The notes under the pieces are model-generated. The model ran no database searches. It had not been told where the DNA came from and worked only from the letters and a program-made list of their open reading frames with translations. The translations under genes were made by a program, and so were the position numbers. 64,000 nt of DNA. It comes from Symsagittifera roscoffensis. Taxonomy: Eukaryota > Xenacoelomorpha > Acoela > Convolutidae. This document shows, piece after piece, positions 53,801-64,000 of the stretch. The DNA is taken from assembly GCF_963678635.1 (NCBI RefSeq), contig NC_087069.1:56009175-56073174 (forward strand), given 5' to 3'. Position 1 is the stretch's first letter. Each line of letters opens with the position of its first letter.

Positions 53801-56570
53801 TCTACGTTCGTTCTACGATCGGTAGTGTAGTTTGGTTTTAAAAAAAAATTGATCAGGTATTTTATCTCTTCTTTTTCTACGTTTAATAGTGTAGTTTGGC
53901 TTCTCAAACAAAAAAATTTTCAACTTTTTTGTGACCTCTAACTTATCTACGTTCGATAGTGACGTTTGGCTTTTTTGGCAAAAGAATGATCAACTTTTCG
54001 TGACCTCTACCTTTTCTACGTTTGATAGTGTAGTTTGTTTTTTAAACAAAAAATTATCAAATTTTTCGTGACCTCTGCTTTTTCCACGTTCGTTCTACGT
54101 TCGATAGTGGAGTTTGGCTTTTTTAACAAAAGATTGATCATGTTTTTTTGTGACCTCTACCTTTTCTACCTTCGATAGTGGAATTTGGTTTTTTTAACAA
54201 AAGAATGATCAAATTTTTTGTGACCTCCCCCTTTTCTACGTTCGTTCTATGTTCGATAGTGTAGTTTGGTTTTTTTTAAAAAAAACAATCAATTTTTTTT
54301 ACCTCTACTTTTTCTACGTTTAATAATGTAGTTTGGCTTCTCAAACAAAAAAATGGTCAACTTTTTTGTGATTCCTAACTTTTCTACGTTTGATAGTGGA
54401 GTTTGGTTTTTCAACAAAACAATGATCAAATTTTTCATGACCTCTACTTTTTCTACGTTCGATAGAGGAGTTTGGTTTTTTAATAAAACAATGATCAAGT
54501 TTTTTGTGACCTGTACCTTTTCTACGTTCGATAGTGGACTTCGGCTTATTTAACAAATTGATCAAGTTTTTCCTGACCTCTACTTTTTCTATGTTCGATA
54601 GTGGAGTTTGGCTTTTTTAACGAAAGATTGATCAAGTTTTTTGTGACCTCTACCTTTTTTACCTTCGATAGTGGAGTTTGGTTTTTTTAACAAAATATTG
54701 GTCAAATCTTTCATGACCTCTTTATTTTCTACATCCGCTCTACGTTCGATAGTGGAATTTGGTTTTTCAACAAAATAAGGATCAAGTTTTTTGTGACCTC
54801 TACTTTTTTTACGTTCGATAGTGGAGTTTGGCTTTTTTAACCAAAAAAAAAGATCAATTTTTTCGTGACCTCTACCTTTTCTACGTTCTTTCTACGTTCG
54901 ATAGTGTAGTTTGGCTTTTTAGAAAAAAGTGATCAATTTTTTGTGACCTCTACTTTTTCTACGTTCGATAGTGGAGTTTGGATAATTAATAAAAGATTGA
55001 TCAAGTTTTTCGTGACCTCTACTTTTTCTACGTTCGATAGTGGAGTTTGGATATTTAACAAAAGATTGATCAAGTTTTTCGTGACCTCTACTTTTTCTAC
55101 GTTTGATAGTGTAGTTTGGTTTTTTAAACAAAAATTATCAATTTTTTAGTGACCTCTGATTTTTCTACGTTCTTTCTACGTTTGATAGTGTAATTTGGTT
55201 TTTTAAAAAAAGATCAAGTTTTTCGTGACCTCTACCTTTTCTACGTTCGATAGTGGAGTTTGGATTTTTTAACAAAAAAAATCTCAAATTTTTTGTGACC
55301 TCTGCCTTTTCTACGTTCGTTCTACGTTCGATAATGTAGTTTGGTTTTTTAAAAAAATGATCAAGTTTTTCGTTACCTCTACCTTTTCTACGTTATTTCT
55401 ACGTTCGATAGTGTAGTTTGGCTTTTTAGAAAAATTGATCAAATTTTTCTGCCTCTACTTTTTCTACATTTAATAGTGTAGTATCGCTTTTCAAACAAAA
55501 AATTGGTCAAGTTTTTCGTGACCTCTACTTTTTCTATGTTCGATAGTGGAGTTTGGCTTTTTTAACCAAAAAAATATCAATTTTTTCGTGACCTCTACCT
55601 TTTCTACGTTCTTTCTACGTTCGATAGTGTAGTTTGGCTTTTTAGAAAAAAGTGATCAAGTTTTTCTTGACCTCTACTTTTTCTACGTTCGATAGTGGAG
55701 TTTGGATATTTAACAAAAGATTGATCAAGTTTTTCGTGACCTCTACTTTTTCTACGTTCGATAGTGGAGTTTGGCTTTTTTTAGCAAAAAAATGATTAAT
55801 TTTTCGTGACCTCTACCTTTTCTACGTTTGATAGTGTAGTTTAGTTTCTTAAACAAAAATTATCAATTTTTTCGTGACCTCTGATATTTCTACGTTCGTT
55901 CTACGTTTGATAGTGTAGTTTGGTTTTTTAAAAAAAGATCAAGTTTTTCGTGACCTCTACCTTTTCTACGTTCGATAGTGGAGTTTGGATTTTTTAACAA
56001 AAAAAATCTCAAATTTTTTGTGACCTCTGCCTTTTCTACGTTCGTTCTACGTTCGATAGTGTAGTTTGGCTTTTTAGAAAAAATTGATCAAATTTTTCTG
56101 CCTCTACTTTTTCTACATTTAATAGTGTAGTATCGCTTTTCAAACTAAAAATTGGTCAATTTTTTTGTGACGTCTACATTTTCTACGTTCGATAGTGTAG
56201 TTTGGCGTTTTTGAAACAAAAAAATTTTCAAGTTTTTTGCGACCCTTAAAATTTTCTACGTTCGATAATGGAGTTTGACTTTTTTAACAAAAAATTGATC
56301 AAGTTTTTCATGACCTCTTTATTTTTTACATTTGCTCTTTGTAGTAGAGAGTGAAGTTTGGTTTTTCAACAAAACAATGATCAAGTTTTTCATGACCTCT
56401 ACTTTTTCTACGTTCGATTGTGGAGATTGTTTTTTTTTAACAAAAGAATGATCAAGTTTTTTGTGACCTGTACCTTTTCTACGCTCGATAGTGGACTTCG
56501 GCTTTTTTAACAAAATGATCAAGTTTTTTGTGACCTCTACCTTTTCTACGTTCGATAGTTGGTTTGGTTT
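50900..56570 (-). repeat. ~70-bp minisatellite, about 80 units
   Basis: The unit has the order CTACGTTCGATAGTGGAGTTTGG, then CTTTTTTAACAAAAGA-type A/T run, then TTGATCAAGTTTTTCGTGACC, then TCTACTTTTT. Unit length varies around 67-75 bp by homopolymer indels. Many units are close to multiples of three, so minus-strand frames of up to 177 codons appear (NVEKVEVTKNL repeats). A block of about 1.05 kb (about 51.82-52.87 kb) recurs at about 53.62-54.67 kb, about 1.8 kb away. The left and right edges of the array share a unit variant with CTCTTTGTAGTAGA (51.0 and 56.3 kb). Confidence 0.9.
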
Positions 56571-58558
56571 TTGGCTGAGCTTAAACGTACCCATACCGGA
56601 GTTCGATGGAAAATAATCGATTGTAATGGAAAGTTGTTGTCGAAAATGTTTTCATTATAATCCATTATTGTTGCAAGCTCACACAACGAACACAATTATA
56701 TTGTCATTATAATGGGTTAATTTCGTTAAAAAAAACATTCATTAAAATCCATTTCAATGGATTATAACTCATTTAAAATCCATTATAATTGATTATAACG
56801 GATTAAAACCTTTACATTTTTTTGCAAAACCATTTGAAACATTTGTACATTACTCACGGCCTACTCGCAATCTAAACCTACTAAAATTCACCCCCTTTCC
56901 CTTTGCCCGCCATCCGCATTTGCCCAAACCCCCTCACCCTTATTACTCCCCAACATTATCCCTACGCCCCTCCCCATTTTAACTAAAGTTTACCCCCAAA
57001 CCCAACCACCCCAAGTTACAGTTTACCCCCCCCCCCAAATTGTTTACTACTGAAAGGAGACGGGAAAGGGCGTTGCTCAGTGTGAATAACACGTTTTTAC
57101 CCCTATTCTCCAATTTAACCACCTAACCCAAGTTTTTTGTTCCAACCTCCCCCCTTCATTTTTTACCCCGCCCACGTTCAGTAAACGAGGGTGGGGGTTT
57201 AAACTAACATAGGGGAAGGAGTCAACTGGGGAGGAAGAAACTGGGTGGGGGGGGGGCTTTGTAAACTGGCGAGAGGTAAGCTGTGTGGGCAGGGGTTGTT
57301 AAAAGAGATTATGTTAACGTAGTTTGGAAAAAGTAGAGCATTCACTTTGAAATATTCAGATTCTGCTATGGCATTGATAGTTTGATAGTGTGTGAGGACA
57401 AACCCTAACTTGACAACTAGCCAACTAGCTTCAGGTCTACCACAGCGTGACCAAATTTGGCTGCAATATTGGTACCACGTGAAAATTCTAGACGCAAAAA
57501 AAACGGCCTTAAGTCGCAAAAAAGAGCTTCGCTCAACGAAATAATAGAGTCTGGATTGTGGGGAGATAATACAAATGGACTACCCTCGACAAGACTGTTA
57601 AAACCTAGTGATTAATCCTCTGCGTTTTGCAGGAGCTACATTATTTTATTTTGTTTGAGTAAATAAAAAATTTTGTGAAGAATAACAATTTATGAAACGT
57701 AATACGTTGCAACTGCACGAAACAGGAAATGAGATAACTTTGAAAAAAAATTCATAATTTCTCAAAAACTAGATTATATTCGATTGTAATCTATTATAAT
57801 TGATTAAAATGGGTTTTATTGTTTTAAAAAATTTTCGATTATGTTAAAATCGATTGTTTGTACTTTTATAGATAATGACTAAAAATGATCATAAACTCGA
57901 TTATTACCCATGGAACCGTGCGGGTAGCCAAAAAACAGTTGCTGATTCTCAAAATTTTTAATATTTTGCAGTTTGACGGTAAAGTTTGCCTTCTTTTTAA
58001 CTTTAAATGAACTTTTCGGCCAAATTTGAGCTTGAAAATTTTAGACAGTTTCCTGAAAAAAATCATCATGATTTAAAGAAGAGACGTTCATTGATTCTTA
58101 ACAAATAAAAAGCTGGTTTGATGCAAGATATTTGTCGTTTGCTACTCAAGGGATTCAACTACCAGAGTCTATGTTATATGTGTTTGCTTACAAACACAGC
58201 CAAATTGATGAAAAAAACTTGTTTTTCTCTTTATTTTTAAACTTTAAAAATCGAGAACGGAAAAAAAAACTTTTTCTTTTTATGTAAGTTAAATCTATTC
58301 ATTTTATCAGGAAAAAGCAGCCAATCCGTTTCTTTTGAATCGGCTCAAACTGGGACTGCATCTCTGCCATAAAAGGCAGAGATGCGTACCGTTAAAATAT
58401 TTTCGAAATAATCGGTTAGGTTTACGGAAAAAATTCGGACACTTGTTAGATAATATCCGTTTAAAACATCGGTTTACGCCATATATTGTGTGTATTTGTG
58501 CAAGTGTGTGTGGGTTGCATGTGTTATATGTCAGCGGAGTTTATGAAAATGAACTAAC
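56571..58558. other. AT-rich DNA with a C-rich/G-rich patch
   Basis: 56.61-56.80 kb has more TTATAATCCATTATAATTGATT-like palindromic AT repeats. 56.88-57.19 kb is strongly C-rich on the plus strand (several runs of 4-13 C) and 57.19-57.30 kb is G-rich. The two could pair or form quadruplexes. A minus-strand open frame at 57,199-57,519 has no exon signals I trust. Confidence 0.4.
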
Positions 58559-58619
58559 AGTGGCTACTCCCCAGATGCCGAGTCCGATGAAGACGGCGAA
58601 CAGCACAATCCACAGGAAC
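58559..58619 (-). CDS. Transmembrane exon E1 of an unrecognised membrane protein
   Basis: On the minus strand: acceptor ATGTGTTCTAG, 61-nt exon, donor ACT|GTTAGT. It encodes FLWIVLFAVFIGLGIWGVAT, a complete transmembrane helix, in much higher GC than its surroundings. It starts with one base of a split codon and ends in phase 0. Exon R needs an upstream phase with two bases, so E1 cannot join R directly. Either an intermediate exon is missing (possibly in the gap), or E1 belongs to another gene. The same frame is also open upstream into the minisatellite (VMCSRFLWIVL). Confidence 0.5.
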
Positions 58620-61600
58620 CTAGAACACATAACACAATCCACAGGATAACCTACAACACATAACACAATCCACAGGAACCTACAACACATAACACAATCC
58701 ACAGGAACCTACAACACAAAAGACAGTCCATGGGATAACCTACAACATATAACACAATCCACAGGATAACCTACAACACATAACACAGTCCACAGGATAA
58801 CCTACAACACAACACAATCCATAGGAATTTACAACACAAAAGACAATCCACAGGAACCTACAACACATAACACAATCCACAGGAACCTACAACACAAAAC
58901 ACAATCCACAGGATAACGTACAACACATAACACAATCTACAGGATAACCTACAACACAACACAATCCACAGGAGTTTACAACACAAAAGACAATCCACAG
59001 GATAACTTACAACACAACTTAATCCACAAGATTTTACAACACATAAGACAATCCACAGGAACCTACAACACATAACACAATCCACAGGATAACACAACAC
59101 AACCCATAGGAATTTACAACACAAAATACAATCCACAGGAACCTACAACACATAACACAATCCACAGGAACCTACAACACATAACACAATCCACAGGATA
59201 ACGTACAACACATAACACAATCTACAGGATAACCTACAACACAACACAGTCCACAGGAATTTACAACACAAAAGACAATCCACAGGATAACTTACAACAC
59301 AACTTAATCCACAAGATTTTACAACACAAAAGACAATCCATGGGATAACCTACAACACATAACACAATCCACAGGATAACCTACAACACATAACACAGTC
59401 CACAGGAACCTAGAACACATAACACAATCCACAGGATAACCTACAACACATAACACAATCCACAGGAACCTACAACACATAACACAATCCACAGGAACCT
59501 ACAACACAAAAGACAGTCCATGGGATAACCTACAACATATAACACAATCCACAGGATAACCTACAACACATAACACAGTCCACAGGATAACCTACAACAC
59601 AACACAACCCATAGGAATTTACAACACAAAAGACAATCCACAGGAACCTACAACACATAACACAATCCACAGGAACCTACAACACAAAACACAATCCACA
59701 GGATAACGTACAACACAACACAATCCACAGGAGTTTACAACACAAAAGACAATCCACAGGATAACTTACAACACAACTTAATCCACAAGATTTTACAACA
59801 CATAAGACAATCCACAGGAACCTACAACACATTACACAATCCACAGGATAACACAACACAACCCATAGGAATTTACAACACAAAATACAATCCACAGGAA
59901 CCTACAACACATAACACAATCCACAGGAACCTACAACACATAACACAATCCACAGGATAACGTACAACACATAACACAATCTACAGGATAACCTACAACA
60001 CAACACAGTCCACAGGAATTTACAACACAAAAGACAATCCACAGGATAACTTACAACACAACTTAATCCACAAGATTTTACAACACAAAAGACAATCCAT
60101 GGGATAACCTACAACACATAACACAATCCACAGGATAACCTACAACACATAACACAGTCCACAGGAACCTAGAACACATAACACAATCCACAGGATAACC
60201 TACAACACATAACACAATCCAAAGGAACCTACAACACATAACACAATCCACAGGAACCTACAACACAAAAGACAGTCCATGGGATAACCTACAACATATA
60301 ACACAATCCACAGGATAACCTACAACACATAACACAGTCCACAGGATAACCTACAACACAACACAATCCATAGGAATTTACAACACAAAAGACAATCCAC
60401 AGGAACCTACAACACATAACACAATCCACAGGAACCTACAACACATAACACAATCCACAGGATAACGTACAACACATAACACAATCTACAGGATAACCTA
60501 CAACACAACACAATCCACAGGAGTTTACAACACAAAAGACAATCCACAGGATAACTTACATCACAACTTAATCCACAAGATTTTACAACACATAGGACAA
60601 TCCACAGGAACTTACAACACATAACACAATCCACAGGATAACACAACACAACCCATAGGAATTTACAACACAAAAGACAATCCACAGGAACCTACAACAC
60701 ATAACACAATCCACAGGAACCTACAACACATAACACAATCCACAGGATAACGTACAACACATAACACAATCTACAGGATAATCTACAACACAACACAGTC
60801 CACAGGAATTTACAACACAAAAGACAATCCACAGGATAACTTACAACACAACTTAATCCACAAGATTTTACAACATAAAAGACAATCCATGGGATAACCT
60901 ACAACACATAACACAATCCACAGGATAACCTACATCACATAACACAGTCCACAGGATAACCTACAACACATAACACAATCCACAGGATAACGTACAACAC
61001 ATAAAACAATCCACAGGATAACCTACAACACAACACAATCCACAGGAGTTTACAACACAAAAGACAATCCACAGGATAACTTACAACACAACTTAATCCA
61101 CAAGATTTTACCACACATAAGACAATCCACAGGAATCTACAACACATAACACAATCCACAGGATAACCTACAACACAACACAACCCATAGGAATTTACAA
61201 CACAAAAGACAATCCACAGGAACCTACAACACATAACACAATCCAGAGGAACCTACAACACATAACACAATCCACAGGATAACGTACAACACATAACACA
61301 ATCTACAGGATAACCTACAACACAACACAATCCACAGGAATTTACAACACAAAAGACAATCCACAGGATAACTTACAACACAACTTAATCCACAAGATTT
61401 TACAACACAAAAGACAATCCACAGGATAACTTACAACACAACTTAATCCACAAGATTTCACAACACAAAAGACAATCCATGGGATAACCTACAACACATA
61501 ACACAATCCACAGGATAACCTACAACACATAACACAGTCCACAGGATAACCTACAATACAACACAGTCCACAGGAATTTACAACACAAAAGACAATCCAC

Positions 61601-64000
61601 AGGATAACTTACAACACAACTTAATCCACAAGATTTTACAACATAAAAGACAATCCATGGGATAACCTACAACACATAACACAATCCACAGGATAACCTA
61701 CATCACATAACACCGTCCACAGGATAACCTACAACACATAACACAATCCACAGGATAACCTACAACACAACACAATCCACAGGAGTTTACAACACAAAAG
61801 ACAATCCACAGGATAACTTACAACACAACTTAATCCACAAGATTTTACCACACATAAGACAATCCACAGGAATCTACAACACATAACACAATCCACAGGA
61901 TAAACTACAACACAACACAACCCATAGGAATTTACAACACAAAAGACAATCCACAGGAACCTAAAACACATAACACAATCCAGAGGAACCTACAACACAT
62001 AACACAATCCACAGGATAACGTACAACACATAACACAATCTACAGGATAACCTACAACACAACACAATCCACAGGAATTTACAACACAAAAGACAATCCA
62101 CAGGATAACTTACAACACAACTTAATCCACAAGATTTTACAACACAAAAGACAATCCACAGGATAACTTACAACACAACTTAATCCACAAGATTTCACAA
62201 CACAAAAGACAATCCATGGGATAACCTACAACACATAACACAATCCACAGGATAACCTACAACACATAACACAGTCCACAGGATAACCTACAACACAACA
62301 CAATCCATAAGAATTTACAACACAAAAGACAATCCACAGGAACCTACAACACATAACACAATCCACAGAAACCTACAACACATAACACAATCCACAGGAT
62401 AACATACAACACATAACCTAATCTACAGGATAACCTACAACACAACACAATCCACAGGAGTTTACAACACAAAATACAATCCACAGGATAACTTACAACA
62501 CATAACACAATCCACAGGATAACCTACAACACAACACAACCCATAGGAATTTACAACACAAAAGACAATCCACAGGAACCTACAACACATAACACAACCC
62601 ACAGGATAACCTACAACACAACACAACCCATAGGAATTTACAACACAAAAGACAATCCACAGGAACCTACAACACATAACACAATCCACAGGAACCTACA
62701 ACACATAACACAATCCACAGGATAACGTACAACACATAACACAATCTACAGGATAACCTACAACGCAACACAATCCACAGGAATTTACAACACAAAAGAC
62801 AATCCACAGGATAACTTACAACACAACTTAATCCACAAGATTTTACAACACAAAAGACAATCCATGGGATAACCTACAACACATAACACAATCCACAGGA
62901 TAACCTACAACACATAACACAGTCCACAGGATAACCTACAACACAACACAATCCACGGGAATTTACAACACAAAAGACAATCCACAGGATAACGTACAAC
63001 ACGTAACACAATCTACAGGATAACATACAACACAACACAATCCACAGGAATTTACAACACAAAAGACAATCCACAGGAACCTACAACACATAACACAATC
63101 GACAGGATAACCTACAACACAACACATAAGACATTCCACAGGAACACAGGAACCTACAACACATAATGCGATCCACAGGATATCCAACAACACATAAAAC
63201 ACTCCACATGAACATACAACACGAAACAAAATCCGCAGAGACCTACAACACTCAACACAATCCACAGGAATCTACAACACAAAACACAATCCACAGGATA
63301 ACGTACAACACATAACACAATCTACAGGATAACCTACAACACAACACAATCCACAGGAGTTTACAACACAAAAGACAATCCACAGGATAACTTACAACAC
63401 AACTTAATCCACAAGATTTTACAACACATAAGACAATCCACAGGAACCTACAACACATAACACAATCCACAGGATAACACAACACAACCCATAGGAATTT
63501 ACAACACAAAATACAATCCACAGGAACCTACAACACATAACACAATCCACAGGAACCTACAACACATAACACAATCCACAGGATAACGTACAACACATAA
63601 CACAATCTACAGGATAACCTACAACACAACACAGTCCACAGGAATTTACAACACAAAAGACAATCCACAGGATAACTTACAACACAACTTAATCCACAAG
63701 ATTTTACAACACAAAAGACAATCCATGGGATAACCTACAACACATAACACAATCCACAGGATAACCTACAACACATAACACAGTCCACAGGAACCTAGAA
63801 CACATAACACAATCCACAGGATAACCTACAACACATAACACAATCCACAGGAACCTACAACACATAACACAATCCACAGGAACCTACAACACAAAAGACA
63901 GTCCATGGGATAACCTACAACATATAACACAATCCACAGGATAACCTACAACACATAACACAGTCCACAGGATAACCTACAACACAACACAATCCATAGG
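58613..64000 (-). repeat. 29-31-bp minisatellite built from an exon's 3' splice site
   Basis: About 180 units continue past the window edge. On the minus strand the unit is GTTCCTGTGGATTGTG followed by TTATGTGTTGTAG, with variants GTTATCCTGTGGATTGTG (31 bp) and shorter ones lacking TTAT. GTTCCTGTGGATTGTG is exactly the first 16 bases of exon E1, and TGTGTTGTAG resembles its acceptor TGTGTTCTAG. Higher-order copies recur: the landmark AGACAGTCCATGGGATAACC begins at 58,721, 59,511, 60,270 and 63,896. Confidence 0.93.

Noticed and set aside
51007-56594. Lys/Val-rich repeat proteins up to 177 codons
   Set aside because: Open frames arise because many ~70-bp units happen to be multiples of three without stops; frames break at every homopolymer indel and both strands are open.
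57199-57519. 106-codon minus-strand frame
   Set aside because: It runs through a C/G-rich low-complexity patch, lacks splice signals and has no recognisable domain.
58858-63521. Cys-rich minus-strand proteins of 60-100 residues (repeated RFLWIVLCVV)
   Set aside because: They are translations of the 29-31-bp minisatellite; units are not multiples of three and frames move with unit variants.
50900-64000. CRISPR array
   Set aside because: Repeats are head-to-tail without unique spacers, in eukaryotic DNA.

Overview
This is eukaryotic, almost certainly invertebrate-animal, nuclear DNA. The supporting evidence is intron-split coding sequence with canonical splice signals, a Ty3/gypsy LTR retrotransposon, tRNA-headed SINEs, hAT-like and other MITEs, kilobases of tandem satellite, a C-type-lectin exon, and a 200-N scaffold gap. 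The species cannot be named from the sequence. More than 90% of the window is AT-rich non-coding or repetitive DNA, and most open frames in it are by-products of repeats.

Layout. 0-7 kb: a C-type lectin terminal exon (+), a tRNA-derived SINE, a 418-bp hAT-like MITE with a perfect 8-bp target duplication, decayed AT-rich DNA, and the last exon (-) of an unrecognised membrane protein. 7.3-14.5 kb: a complete 7,191-bp Ty3/gypsy element on the minus strand, with 299-bp LTRs that differ at 4 sites and a TTATT target duplication. Its gag-pol frame is intact up to the RT/RNase H junction and broken many times beyond. 14.9-15.1 kb: a 190-bp MITE, with an inverted sister at 29.65 kb. 16.3-25.8 kb: a satellite array of ~165-bp monomers, part of it organised as ~2.0-kb higher-order repeats. 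26.7-32.4 kb: an old segmental duplication plus a recent ~1.2-kb tandem duplication. 33-48 kb: modular segmental duplications carrying four copies of a two-exon cassette (-), 21-bp minisatellites, TAATCGATTA palindromes, C-rich CGTACCC blocks, poly-C tracts and one SINE insertion duplicated with its module. 48.75-48.95 kb: assembly gap. 50.9-56.6 kb: a ~70-bp minisatellite. 58.56-64 kb: a transmembrane exon (-) followed by a 29-31-bp minisatellite whose unit copies that exon's own 3' splice site and first bases.

The most coherent hidden structure is a minus-strand gene for a multi-pass membrane protein. The exon pair at 34,224-34,361 and 33,793-33,871 splices in matching phase to the C-terminal exon at 6,507-6,779; a further membrane exon lies at 58,559-58,619. 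The exon pair exists four times (two intact, two broken), and its phase allows only one copy per reading-frame-preserving transcript. Two different minisatellites start at exon 5' edges of this locus. The gene family is not recognised.
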